From the IMG/VR virus record IMGVR_UViG_3300012002_000305, positions 1 to 35,340 of that record: a stretch of DNA of 35,340 bases, one strand, 5' to 3'. The DNA is from a virus. The notes below the pieces were generated by a model. It was not told the origin of the DNA and did not search any database. It saw only the letters and a list, made by a program, of their open reading frames with translations. Each line of letters starts with the position of its first letter. Position 1 is the first letter of the stretch. Both the position numbers and the translations under genes were made by a program. This document shows positions 25,819 to 34,521 of this stretch, one piece after another.

Positions 25819-26997
25819 CTACTTATCTGTAATATGAAATACAGTTTTCAGGTACTGTAAGTACCCTTCATCGTTACACATACCCTTACCCGGAGAGTCC
25901 GAGATCTTCGCTACTGGACGTTCGTTCACTTCTGTCAGCTTCATAACTATCTGCAAAGGTGTCGTACCTTCGAAATCGTTAGTGAGATTAGTCCCAATAC
26001 CAAACGATATGTGCGCACGATCTTTGAAATGTTCGTAAATGCGAAAAGCTGTCTGAAAGTCTAATCCATCGGAAAAAACAAGTGTCTTAGTTTTCGGATC
26101 AATACGAAGCTTCTTATAGTGTGCGATGACCTTCTCTCCCCATTCAAATGGATCACCGCTATCATGCCGTAGCCCGTCATAGAGCTTTGCAAAATAGAGA
26201 TCAAAGTCTGCGAGAAAAGCATCGATGCCTACTGTATCGGTAAGCGCTATTCCTAGGTCACCTCGATACTCGTCAACCCAAGATTGAAGCATCGCCTTTT
26301 GGCTGTTACGAACGGGTACATCCTCTCGTGCTTGTCCTACCATCATAAATTCGTGAGCCATCGTGCCGACCGGTCGAATATTGAACTGACGAGCGAGATC
26401 TACGTTTGATGTACCTGTAAACGTCGGTAGGCTCATTAGCGTACGAATGACTGTACGATGCCAGTCCCTAGAGAATCTACGTCGAGTACCGAAATCAGCG
26501 AACGGTAACTTGCTATCACGGTAAGCTGTGCGCTTGCTATCTAATAGCATTTGAGCGAGATTCTTGCTGTGTTCAAGACCCCCGGGGACATCAGGAGGAT
26601 TGTGACGAAAATAAACTTCATTCACAATTGCTAGCACCGGCACTTCAAACGGAATGGTCAAGTACCATGGTCCACGAACTGTGATCTTTAGGTTTGACCC
26701 ATCAAGATAAGCTGAAATATGATCAGCGTTAGGCTGGTACAGTGATAGGAAGTCTACGTAATCTTTCGAAAAGAAACGGATTGAACGCAAGTATTGTAAT
26801 TCGGACTCCGTGAATCGCAATGTACAGTAATGCTCAATCTCAGAGTGAATATCATTGAGAATTGCTTGAGTGAAGATCGCCTCATTTCGGCACTGAAACT
26901 CATAATTCACATCAACTGTCGGAAATTGATGTAGTGCGACTTGTTGCTGCGTGAGCTTGTATAAATCAGTATCTAGTAAGCTCTGTATGATTGGCAT
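25819..26997 (-). CDS. pncB: Nicotinate phosphoribosyltransferase
   Basis: 392 aa. Converts nicotinate plus PRPP to nicotinate mononucleotide in the Preiss-Handler NAD pathway. Seen: N-terminal SLLDTDLYKLTQQQ, PVLAIVNE, FGTRRRFS and the catalytic-His segment GTMAHEF (cf. phospho-His of bacterial PncB), then DSGDPFEWGEK and the phosphate loop GIGTNLTNDF. The start is ATG 26997 after GGAGG; the four-codon longer start would bury the Shine-Dalgarno. It directly follows nicotinamidase, so the pair turns nicotinamide into NaMN. NadD and NadE must come from the host or elsewhere. Confidence 0.95.
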   Translation of the reverse strand: MPIIQSLLDTDLYKLTQQQVALHQFPTVDVNYEFQCRNEAIFTQAILNDIHSEIEHYCTLRFTESELQYLRSIRFFSKDYVDFLSLYQPNADHISAYLDGSNLKITVRGPWYLTIPFEVPVLAIVNEVYFRHNPPDVPGGLEHSKNLAQMLLDSKRTAYRDSKLPFADFGTRRRFSRDWHRTVIRTLMSLPTFTGTSNVDLARQFNIRPVGTMAHEFMMVGQAREDVPVRNSQKAMLQSWVDEYRGDLGIALTDTVGIDAFLADFDLYFAKLYDGLRHDSGDPFEWGEKVIAHYKKLRIDPKTKTLVFSDGLDFQTAFRIYEHFKDRAHISFGIGTNLTNDFEGTTPLQIVMKLTEVNERPVAKISDSPGKGMCNDEGYLQYLKTVFHITDK

Positions 26998-27025
26998 ATT
27001 GGCCTCCATATATAATATGGAAAGG

Positions 27026-27640
27026 CTACTCTATAGGCCTAACAGCTGTTTTGGTAGGTCGTACAGTAACGCCCATGGCGACCATATCATGAAGTGTATG
27101 AAGCCCTGCGTCACTGTTCACCGCGGCGACAGCATCAGAGAAGACAGTGATCTTCTTATATCCCAGATTGTGTGCATCATCAACGGTGCTCCATACACAG
27201 ACATCGGTAGCAATACCTACTACATGTAGTTCAGAATTTTTTGGAATGAGCCGCGCTAGTCCTGTTTCGGTCTTTTTGTCATTTTCGAGAAATGCTGAGT
27301 AAGAGTCTGTGTCTACATGCATTCCCTTGCGAACGATGTACTGGATGGGTCGCTGATCGAGATCTTCATGAAGCTTTGCTCCGTGAGTGCCTTGTACGCA
27401 GTGATCAGGCCAAGCTGTTTGCTTGAGCTCATTTATATAGGTGAATGGGGCTACCTCATGTGTCGAAGCAAAAGATACATGGCCTACTGGGTGCCAGTCC
27501 TGTGTTGCAATGACTAGATCATATGTATTAGAAGTTAAAAGCTCATTGATGACAGGTATGATATCAGCGCCATGCCGAACCGCTAGTGCACCATCGGGAC
27601 AGAAATCATTCTGTACATCGACAATTAGTAAAGTCTTCAT
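27026..27640 (-). CDS. pncA: Nicotinamidase (PncA-like)
   Basis: 204 aa isochorismatase-fold hydrolase that deamidates nicotinamide to nicotinate. Catalytic triad D8 (LIVDVQNDF), K105 (VRKGMHVD) and C148 (GIATDVCV). Metal ligands D48, H50 and H80 are in the TQDWHP and WPDHCVQGT segments. Coupled to pncB by a short gap. Lacks a strong Shine-Dalgarno. Could salvage NAD breakdown products during infection (inference). Confidence 0.95.
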   Translation of the reverse strand: MKTLLIVDVQNDFCPDGALAVRHGADIIPVINELLTSNTYDLVIATQDWHPVGHVSFASTHEVAPFTYINELKQTAWPDHCVQGTHGAKLHEDLDQRPIQYIVRKGMHVDTDSYSAFLENDKKTETGLARLIPKNSELHVVGIATDVCVWSTVDDAHNLGYKKITVFSDAVAAVNSDAGLHTLHDMVAMGVTVRPTKTAVRPIE

Positions 27641-27652
27641 ATTCTGAATATA

Positions 27653-28177
27653 CTATTCAATGATAGACTTCGTTACATCATCGACAGAAAATTGTTGATC
27701 TCGCCTATGGAGCTCATACAGATCCTTGAAAGTAATGTTGAGATTAGGAAATCGTCGTGCGAGCTCGCGGCGCTCTATCTCTAAGGAAATACGATTCATC
27801 CATGCGTTGCTAATGAGTAGGAGCGCGAAAACTCCTGTTAATGATCCACGTAGCACGATCAGTATATCTTGAATGGATGATTGAGGTGGAACTGTTTGCT
27901 TAACGATCACCACGAACAGTAGCAATGCTACTACAAGTAGAGTGCGAAAGACCTGCTTATATAGATAGGCACGTTGATATAGACGAACTAACCAAGGTTT
28001 CAGCAGTTCGTCTCGTGAAATATCATCAAGCTGACTGCAGAAGACTGCATCTTCCCAGAGTGCTCGCCGTGCGAGACCATGATAGTGGGAGACAATTGCA
28101 ACGACTATGAGCATGACAAATGCTATGAAGTCTACTACTAATAAATGTGTTTGAACAAACAGTGCAATGTCTTCCAT
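27653..28177 (-). CDS. Hypothetical membrane protein, 174 aa
   Basis: Hydrophobic helices at about 10-33 (HLLVVDFIAFVMLIVVAIV), 78-95 (TLLVVALLLFVVIV) and 105-124 (LIVLRGSLTGVFALLLISNA), with a charged 45-residue cytoplasmic loop and a charged C-terminal tail. No family recognised. Starts downstream of an ACTAATTA/ACTAACTA pair at 28212-28223. Confidence 0.7.
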   Translation of the reverse strand: MEDIALFVQTHLLVVDFIAFVMLIVVAIVSHYHGLARRALWEDAVFCSQLDDISRDELLKPWLVRLYQRAYLYKQVFRTLLVVALLLFVVIVKQTVPPQSSIQDILIVLRGSLTGVFALLLISNAWMNRISLEIERRELARRFPNLNITFKDLYELHRRDQQFSVDDVTKSIIE

Positions 28178-28211
28178 ATCAAGCCTCTACTTAAAACAGT
28201 GATTACTTACT

Positions 28212-28223
28212 TAATTAGTTAGT
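28212..28223 (-). promoter_or_regulatory. Overlapping ACTAACTA and ACTAATTA elements
   Basis: Two overlapping copies of the recurring element upstream of the membrane protein gene. Confidence 0.5.
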
Positions 28224-28247
28224 CTCTTTCGACCTATAGGTACTGTT

Positions 28248-28781
28248 TTAGCGTAGAGCTTGCATACACATACGAAACTGTTTGATTTGATGCTTACAGT
28301 CACTTAAAGCATCGTGATAGGTACCTTTACGGCGAATTGCGTAGATATTAGTACCAGCAAGATCGGTGAGAGTGCGCAAATCGCGAGCACTACGATAATG
28401 CCATGGCGGGTCCTTGTCGATCGCTTTATACGCATTTTGCATGATCGGGAAGTCGAATGTAGCATGACACCATACATTTACCTTGCGAGGGTCAGGTTCA
28501 TGACGTGTGATGAATGAGTTAAAATTAGCGAGGACTTCTTGAATACGCCCGCGAGGTGTAGACGTAATGGATGCGCGAGCTTCCTCACTCTGCTTCAACC
28601 ACCACATGATTGTATCAACCCCGATAGTCAACCCTACTTCAATACACGACTGAGGATCGACGTCTGCTTTGAATTCTTCAATAATATTACCGGTGTCTCT
28701 ATCGAAAACAACCGCTCCAATCTGTACAATGGCGGTTGTTGCCAAGTTATCAAAGGTCTCTAAATCAAGCATTACATCCAT
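28248..28781 (-). CDS. DEDDh 3'-5' exonuclease (Rv2179c-like)
   Basis: 177 aa from ATG 28781 (AGAGGA upstream). Exo I motif MLDLETF (D6, E8), Exo II in WCHATFDFP, Exo III YHDALSDCKHQ (H-x4-D form, DEDDh class). The run IMWWLKQSEEARA resembles the DnaQ-like exoribonuclease family typified by mycobacterial Rv2179c. Could trim RNA 3' ends, fitting the RNA-processing theme, or act on DNA. Overlaps the upstream 84-aa gene by ten bases. The longer frame starting at 28835 runs entirely through that gene and is rejected. Confidence 0.85.
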   Translation of the reverse strand: MDVMLDLETFDNLATTAIVQIGAVVFDRDTGNIIEEFKADVDPQSCIEVGLTIGVDTIMWWLKQSEEARASITSTPRGRIQEVLANFNSFITRHEPDPRKVNVWCHATFDFPIMQNAYKAIDKDPPWHYRSARDLRTLTDLAGTNIYAIRRKGTYHDALSDCKHQIKQFRMCMQALR

Positions 28782-29026
28782 TTCAATTTCCTCTTTACCA
28801 CAGTCCAGATCCGTTCCCAGTGCGAAGGACGACACGCTATCTCTCTAATGAGACGTTTTTCCATCTCATCCATCCAGTATCGTAGCGGACGATCTGGGCT
28901 TTGCCCATACAGAGATGATTTGAACCCCTCTAAGAGATGTGTACCTCTCTCAGCTTTCAATGTTCGCCACATACGCTGCATATCGCGTCGTGAAAGTTTA
29001 CAAAAATCTTCTTCCATCAATCCCAT
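28772..29026 (-). CDS. Hypothetical protein, 84 aa
   Basis: Basic, Trp- and Arg-rich, helical. Overlaps both the ligase stop upstream (10 bases) and the exonuclease start downstream (10 bases), so the three genes are translationally coupled. No family. Confidence 0.65.
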   Translation of the reverse strand: MGLMEEDFCKLSRRDMQRMWRTLKAERGTHLLEGFKSSLYGQSPDRPLRYWMDEMEKRLIREIACRPSHWERIWTVVKRKLKWM

Positions 29027-30333
29027 CGTCCCTCTGCTCCGTAGATATACTGAATAGTTGGGAATCGAAGCGAGATTCCACCTTGCTTATTCTGCGTCTC
29101 TTCGAAATATTTCACCTTGATAGTCTTTCCAATGAGGTCATTAGGATTGGCGAAATAATATCGTCTCTGATCGATGGTGAATCCCGAGCCTACCGACACT
29201 TTGTAGCCTTTGTGTTCAATATGTACGGCAGTCAGCATCTCTTCTACAGTCTCTCGACCATTCACGATGTAGCGAAAGGGGCCGGTTTCTACACCAGTTA
29301 TCTCGTATTCTGCATCGTGAAAGTTCTTGACTTTGAGCATGTCGTTGGAGCGCTTGCCTTTATACGGAACATCTTTGCGAAGGATCAAGCCTTCCCAACC
29401 ACTTGCTGTAGCAGTTGCTGCAAGCTCGAGGAGATGCTGTTGGTCTGTGATCTTGATCTGGTCAATGACGTCGAAATAGTTCGCGACGTTAGAACTTTTG
29501 GCAAGCTCTTTCATTTGCTGTAAGCGTTCGATTCTCTCTGAGAATGCTGCTGTACCCTGACCTTCAATAAACTCTTTCTTCGTCAAAACATCAAATACTT
29601 TGAATCGAGGAGATTTGATGACGTGATCTTTTTTACGAATCTCCTTCATTACAGAAGCGAAGTCTTCGTTCCCTTCGGCATCTACAAGGCAGATTTCTCC
29701 ATCAAATACGAAGCTAGACCAATCAGGAATACGTGTGATAGCCTTGGCAAGCACACCAAGTGTTTCGTATCTACGACCTTGACGAGAGTAGAAAACTGGT
29801 TGACCGTTCTCCTCCATAATGATGCAACGCACACCATCGATCTTACGAGAGGCAAACCAAGTATCTTTTTCGAAATCAACGCGATTGGCTACCTTCCAAT
29901 AATCATTAGCCAACGCTACATCGAAGGTAGGAATCAGTTTTTTGAACACTTTGTTGATGGTCGATGCATCGATACGAATTTTCAGATCTTTGTCGATGAT
30001 ATTGAGAATTTCAGTCTCGTATTCAGGATACTGCTCGATAAAATCGATCACAGTATCAAGCGCATCACTTCCTGTCGTCTTACGAAGGTGCAGCGCTTCA
30101 AGCAGTGAATAGAGTGACGTATAGGACTGGACAGGGTAATCTGACTGAGGCCGATGCTTTTTAACATTCTTAGACGTTACATTGAACTTCATCAACGGAT
30201 GATATGTATACAGAAGAATCTGCTGCATATCTGGGTACTTTGCAAGTATCGCTTGCTTTTCTGTTGAAGACGACGTTGCTGCGATTTTGTTGCTCATCTC
30301 TCTGAGCTGTTTTAATTCCATTTCGGGTGTCAT
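29017..30333 (-). CDS. ATP-dependent DNA ligase
   Basis: 438 aa. Nucleotidyltransferase motif I is RKIDGVR with adenylated Lys164; motif III FVFDGEI, motif IV WEGLILRK, motif V LKVKNF, followed by an OB-fold region ending SLRFPTIQYIYG. An N-terminal helical domain of about 145 residues is present, as in T4-type ligases. Seals DNA nicks in replication. SD GGAGTGAG. A sigma70-like promoter lies just upstream (30355-30384). Confidence 0.93.
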   Translation of the reverse strand: MTPEMELKQLREMSNKIAATSSSTEKQAILAKYPDMQQILLYTYHPLMKFNVTSKNVKKHRPQSDYPVQSYTSLYSLLEALHLRKTTGSDALDTVIDFIEQYPEYETEILNIIDKDLKIRIDASTINKVFKKLIPTFDVALANDYWKVANRVDFEKDTWFASRKIDGVRCIIMEENGQPVFYSRQGRRYETLGVLAKAITRIPDWSSFVFDGEICLVDAEGNEDFASVMKEIRKKDHVIKSPRFKVFDVLTKKEFIEGQGTAAFSERIERLQQMKELAKSSNVANYFDVIDQIKITDQQHLLELAATATASGWEGLILRKDVPYKGKRSNDMLKVKNFHDAEYEITGVETGPFRYIVNGRETVEEMLTAVHIEHKGYKVSVGSGFTIDQRRYYFANPNDLIGKTIKVKYFEETQNKQGGISLRFPTIQYIYGAEGRWD

Positions 30334-30354
30334 TTAGACTCACTCCTTCCATGT

Positions 30355-30384
30355 ATAATATACGATAATCGTAAAGGAAGGCAA
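30355..30384 (-). promoter_or_regulatory. Sigma70-like promoter TTGCCT-N18-TATTAT
   Basis: Ends 21 bases upstream of the ligase start codon. Good match to the other copies in this window. Confidence 0.75.
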
Positions 30385-30408
30385 AAGTGACGTGCGCCTA
30401 GTTTGTGA

Positions 30409-30427
30409 GTTTCTTAGTATCTAAGAA
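30409..30427 (-). terminator. Hairpin in terminase-ligase intergenic region
   Basis: Perfect 8-bp stem TTTCTTAG/CTAAGAAA with loop ATA, in an AT-rich gap after the terminase gene (30385-30512). No U-tract, so termination is uncertain. Confidence 0.4.
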
Positions 30428-30512
30428 AGTCGCTGGGTATATAAGAATATGTATTATTATAATAATATAAGAAGATAGGCGCGCCGCAACTGTAGGACTA
30501 TCGCGAAGTAGA

Positions 30513-32717
30513 TTATAATGACAATCCTCGTTTGGCGAGAAACTCTTGCATCTGATCACGAGATCGATCGCGATTCTTCTCAACAATCTGTGTGGGGTCC
30601 CATGTCTCATATGGCATTACGTTGTGTTTGCGTAATAGCTCACAACATGCACAAGCTGCATCTGACACGTCCTTTGCATGTTGCCCAATAGCGCTCATAT
30701 CCCAGGATGTATTGCCTTCAAAAATTGTCTCTCCTAATGTATGATCGATCTTGCGTGATCCAGTTCGCTTGCCGTCCGCTCCTCTTCGTTGGACGATCTG
30801 CAGGGATTTGAGATTATTTTTCAAATGCAGATTTCGTCCTGCACGTAAGCGGCCCGATTCGATAATAGAAACAAAATTGAGGTATGGATCCATGGTTTTA
30901 TCGACTGATAGCTTTTCAATCGCAAAGTCACGTCGCTTCAAATATTGCATAGTTGCTTCAGATTGAAATTGGTCAAATGACCCTAAGATCAATGATAGAC
31001 TCCCTTTCTCTTGAAGGTCCGTTATGAAATAGCGTATTGCGTCTAGATTGATTCGCCCGCCCTTGGGAGTGATAGGAATTGACATATCGATAACATATAT
31101 GTTCTGCGATTGTTCTGGTATCTCTTCGGTAGCTGGTATTATCTCGCGTTCGATATGAGCAATAACAATAGCTGTAACGTCACCAGAGATCGACTGGTCA
31201 ACTGCGAATACACGAGGTACATGTGGTTTATACCAAAACTGGTATTTATCTAATACCTTCACAAAGAACTTATCTTTGATTTGATTCCAGATCAATTCTT
31301 CAGGAGGATCAGTTGACATCGCAAGTATCTGTGTATAAATAGATCGTAGCTTAGGTTCAAATATTTGTTCGATCTTATCATAATCATAGAAGATCTTGTC
31401 TGAGGATCCTGCAGGGATACCAGCTTGATCCTTAAGCGCCTCATACAAGTTTTCTTCAAATGCTCCACGCATCAGAAATGTATCTGGTACATCAATAACG
31501 TCCTCTGGAGCATATTCACTTCGGGATTCTGGATCTATCATTTGAGGAGGTCGTCCTTTACCTCCTACAAACACCGGAAACGACTTCTCAGGTTTCAATT
31601 TCATATTTTCATCGAAGTAGTCATCGGGAAAATCCGAAGGCACCCATTTCCAGCGTGAACCTTTGATGATATAGTTCGTAGGATTTTTGGGTGCTGTATT
31701 GATGATCCAATCATCAATGACGGACTCTAGAGTGTTTGGAGATGAGTCAAGTACGAATCTACCAAAATAATTACCCTTCATACGTGACTCAATACGACCG
31801 CGAAGCTTGGTGAAGAACTTGTACACATATTCCTCTGATTTTCCACTCTCATAAAAGAACGTCAACTCAGTCATCGTTCCCATCACAATCGTCTGTCCTA
31901 ATAACCCATTCGGATTAGATATGAGCTTGAAATTAGCACCATTAGAAAATTGAATAGCTGATGTGGGAACAGCAGTGGTCCAGAATATGCGATCGATATT
32001 ATTCATTCGTTTGAAGTCACGCTCTCTTTTTGCCATCCCTTCCTTGGTATGTACCTTCTCAAAAAACTCAGCGGATTCGATCATGTTGAGCAATGGCTCA
32101 AACAATAGCTCAGATGACTTCTTTAGAGATACAGCAGCGAAAACCTGCGTATAGATTGTAGCAGGGCTTTGACCAAAAAACTTCCATGGCGCTCTCATCA
32201 TCGCCATATGTACACCCACAAAGAGATTTACCAGAACAGCTAGATATGATTTACCCCAACCAATATGAGGATACAGAACGCATGTTCTATATGGCTTTGT
32301 AGGATCTAAGAACTCTATAAACGTCTCTCTAATATGACTGAAAATAGTGCCAGCGACTGGACCTAGATATTTCTCAGTCAAGAACTCTTCTGGTGATGGA
32401 GGCTTGTCACGATAGTTGACCCTCCATGAATTCGCTAATAGATCTGACTTTTGCAAGGAAGAGAGCTGTTCATCAGAGAGTATAAAGTCTAATGCTGCTT
32501 TGATCTGTGATACATTTAGCCCACGAAACTCCGGGCGGTTTAATGTATCTTCATCCCCTGCTAATAGATCTTTCAATATATAGTTCATTTCATTGAGAAC
32601 ACGAGGATCAATTGTGGCTGGATCGGCTGCTGGTACGTGCTCTATTGAAAAAGGGTTAGAGATATCTAGCGCAGGAGGGTTTTGCTTGTCAATATTTGTA
32701 GATTTCTCTGATTTCAT
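30513..32717 (-). CDS. terL: Terminase large subunit
   Basis: 734 aa. Packaging motor: ATPase plus headful nuclease. Walker A-like HIGWGKSYLA (151-160), an acidic Walker B-like segment near VMGTMTELTF, and a C-terminal RNase H-like nuclease domain opening with VFAVDQSISGD and continuing to the FDQFQSEATMQYLKRR segment and VSDAACACCELL. Larger than average (500-650 aa), with about 120 N-terminal residues before the motor. SD AGAAGG. It is the first minus-strand gene of the divergent boundary. Confidence 0.9.
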   Translation of the reverse strand: MKSEKSTNIDKQNPPALDISNPFSIEHVPAADPATIDPRVLNEMNYILKDLLAGDEDTLNRPEFRGLNVSQIKAALDFILSDEQLSSLQKSDLLANSWRVNYRDKPPSPEEFLTEKYLGPVAGTIFSHIRETFIEFLDPTKPYRTCVLYPHIGWGKSYLAVLVNLFVGVHMAMMRAPWKFFGQSPATIYTQVFAAVSLKKSSELLFEPLLNMIESAEFFEKVHTKEGMAKRERDFKRMNNIDRIFWTTAVPTSAIQFSNGANFKLISNPNGLLGQTIVMGTMTELTFFYESGKSEEYVYKFFTKLRGRIESRMKGNYFGRFVLDSSPNTLESVIDDWIINTAPKNPTNYIIKGSRWKWVPSDFPDDYFDENMKLKPEKSFPVFVGGKGRPPQMIDPESRSEYAPEDVIDVPDTFLMRGAFEENLYEALKDQAGIPAGSSDKIFYDYDKIEQIFEPKLRSIYTQILAMSTDPPEELIWNQIKDKFFVKVLDKYQFWYKPHVPRVFAVDQSISGDVTAIVIAHIEREIIPATEEIPEQSQNIYVIDMSIPITPKGGRINLDAIRYFITDLQEKGSLSLILGSFDQFQSEATMQYLKRRDFAIEKLSVDKTMDPYLNFVSIIESGRLRAGRNLHLKNNLKSLQIVQRRGADGKRTGSRKIDHTLGETIFEGNTSWDMSAIGQHAKDVSDAACACCELLRKHNVMPYETWDPTQIVEKNRDRSRDQMQEFLAKRGLSL

Positions 32718-32734
32718 ATATTTCCTTCTGTGCC

Positions 32735-32742
32735 ACTAATTA
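32735..32742 (+). promoter_or_regulatory. ACTAATTA element facing plus-strand genes
   Basis: Plus-strand ACTAATTA between the terminase gene and the plus-strand operon, paired with a minus-strand ACTAACTA at 32763-32770. It is 185 bases from the next start codon. Confidence 0.5.
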
Positions 32743-32762
32743 TTATGTAGCTACGGTATACG

Positions 32763-32770
32763 TAGTTAGT
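32763..32770 (-). promoter_or_regulatory. ACTAACTA element facing terminase
   Basis: Minus-strand copy 46 bases upstream of the terminase start. With the plus-strand copy it forms a divergent promoter pair. Confidence 0.5.
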
Positions 32771-32926
32771 ATTAGGACCAAAATGTGCAATATGCAAAAG
32801 CAAAATGCTCGGGTTAAGCGATAGGCCAACCGTTCCCTATGCTAAAATGTGGGGCAATGACCAAAGCAGTCGTTGACTGTGATATCGCACACAAAGAAGT
32901 CGCTCGTTGAGCGCAAGGACAACATA

Positions 32927-34426
32927 ATGGCATTCGATAGGGATGAATTTCGCCGCAAAGCGCGAGCAAAGGCAATTCGTGAACGCGTACAAAAAGTACG
33001 ATCACGACGTATGCAGGAAGGGAAAGTACCTGCAGACGATGACATGGAAGACGAGGAGAACCTCGATCTAGAGAACGGAGAGGGTAAGCTTTCCAAGGAA
33101 GAAGAGAACGTTCTTCGACAGTATCGTCAATGGAAGAGAACTCGAGAATCAGCACAGCGTTCTACCGGAAAGTCCAAGTCTACCAAAAAGAACAATAAGT
33201 CAAAGTCAGCTCAAATTCGTGAGCGAATTGCACGGCGTATGAGAGAGGAAGAGGATATTCCCGTTGACGAAGAGTATAGCGAGAAAGATCCTTCAACTGC
33301 CAATAAGCCAGGTGCTGATACGCAGAAGGTCGGAAAGGGCAGGACTGTTTCTCAGAAGCAGCTCGAGTCGCGACGTGTTCGCGTACAGAAGCTTCGTCGT
33401 AAGCTTGAGAAGAGACGACGTATTGCAAAGATTAAAGATCGCATTGCTGAGCGTCGTGAATCAGCAAACGATAATGTATCATCAACTAAGATCCGTGAAG
33501 ATGCGAAGAAGCTGAAGCGTCGAATTTCTCGGGTACGAAAGATGATTGAACAAGATATGCAGCAGCAACCCATGGATCAGCAGTCTCAGATGATGGATCC
33601 AGCAGATCCGAACCAGCAAGACATGGGTATGGACATGGAAATGGAAGGAATGGATCAAGGTACCCAGCTTCCACCTGAAGTTGTAACTGAAATTCAGAAC
33701 ATTTCCACCGCAGCTCAGAGCCTTGCCGCACTTGCAGGTGTTCAGGCAGATGATGCAATGGGTGCAGATCCTGAAGCTGGTGTTGGCGCTGAGATGGGTG
33801 CTGGTGTTGAGGGTATGGAACAAGAGATGGATCCGCAGCAACAGCAAATGGACCCACAACAGCAGCAGATGGAGAGTAGAAAGATGTCTTCCGCCAAAAA
33901 GAAGAAGGTGCTCGAAGGTATCAAAAAGCGAAAAGCAAACAATCGCAACAGCGCTGACTCCCTCGTTGAGTCGACACGCAGTCGCGTAGCTAGCCGCCGA
34001 GAAGCTCTCAAGAAGCTTCGCGCACAGGCTCTATCAGAAGACGCTTACCAGGGTGCTGGACAGGATTTTACGGCTAACATTGAGGATGAATCTCAAAACT
34101 TCTTGGGTAACAATCACAACGATCCAAAGAAGGTAGTTCATCAACAGGGTCGCAGTATTGATGGTCCTTCTAAGTCAATGCCTGGCTCAAAGAAGCTTAA
34201 GCCAGCGAAAACGTGGCCAACAAAGCCAGCAAAGGGTGGCAAGTTTGAGAGCAAAGAGCAAGACAACGACAGGATAGAGGATGAGGAGCTAACCGACGAA
34301 GAGCGGGAGCAGATGGAGAAGCAGGAAGAAAAAGCTAATGGCTGGGATGAGAAGCACATCAATCATTACATTGAGCGCAAAGAGTTAGACTTTGGTTCGA
34401 TGATAAAGAACGGGCTCCTCGGTTAA
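32927..34426 (+). CDS. Low-complexity charged protein, 499 aa (possible virion or scaffold protein)
   Basis: ATG 32927 with AAGGAC upstream is preferred over a TTG 54 bases earlier. Very basic Arg/Lys-rich first 210 residues with coiled-coil-like repeats (KLRRKLEKRRR, IRERIARRMREEE), then a Met/Gln/Asp-rich stretch with MDPQQQQ tandem repeats, an Ala/Gly-rich segment, a second basic stretch and an acidic C-terminal region. Almost certainly largely disordered. Position beside terminase and before a terminator suggests a structural, scaffolding or DNA-condensing role (inference). No family recognised. Confidence 0.75.
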   Translation: MAFDRDEFRRKARAKAIRERVQKVRSRRMQEGKVPADDDMEDEENLDLENGEGKLSKEEENVLRQYRQWKRTRESAQRSTGKSKSTKKNNKSKSAQIRERIARRMREEEDIPVDEEYSEKDPSTANKPGADTQKVGKGRTVSQKQLESRRVRVQKLRRKLEKRRRIAKIKDRIAERRESANDNVSSTKIREDAKKLKRRISRVRKMIEQDMQQQPMDQQSQMMDPADPNQQDMGMDMEMEGMDQGTQLPPEVVTEIQNISTAAQSLAALAGVQADDAMGADPEAGVGAEMGAGVEGMEQEMDPQQQQMDPQQQQMESRKMSSAKKKKVLEGIKKRKANNRNSADSLVESTRSRVASRREALKKLRAQALSEDAYQGAGQDFTANIEDESQNFLGNNHNDPKKVVHQQGRSIDGPSKSMPGSKKLKPAKTWPTKPAKGGKFESKEQDNDRIEDEELTDEEREQMEKQEEKANGWDEKHINHYIERKELDFGSMIKNGLLG

Positions 34427-34445
34427 GCTGAACATTTATTCATAC

Positions 34446-34472
34446 AAAGGCCTCTTCGGAGGCCTTTTTTTA
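34446..34472 (+). terminator. Rho-independent terminator
   Basis: AAAGGCCTC-TTCG-GAGGCCTTT stem with stable UUCG tetraloop and a T-run, closing the 499-aa gene transcript. Confidence 0.95.
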
Positions 34473-34480
34473 TGTTCCGC

Positions 34481-34488
34481 ACTAATTA
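34481..34488 (+). promoter_or_regulatory. ACTAATTA element after terminator
   Basis: Plus-strand copy between the terminator and the next gene, 33 bases before its start codon. Confidence 0.55.
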
Positions 34489-34521
34489 TACAATGACAGA
34501 TCGCACGATAGGAGTGATACA

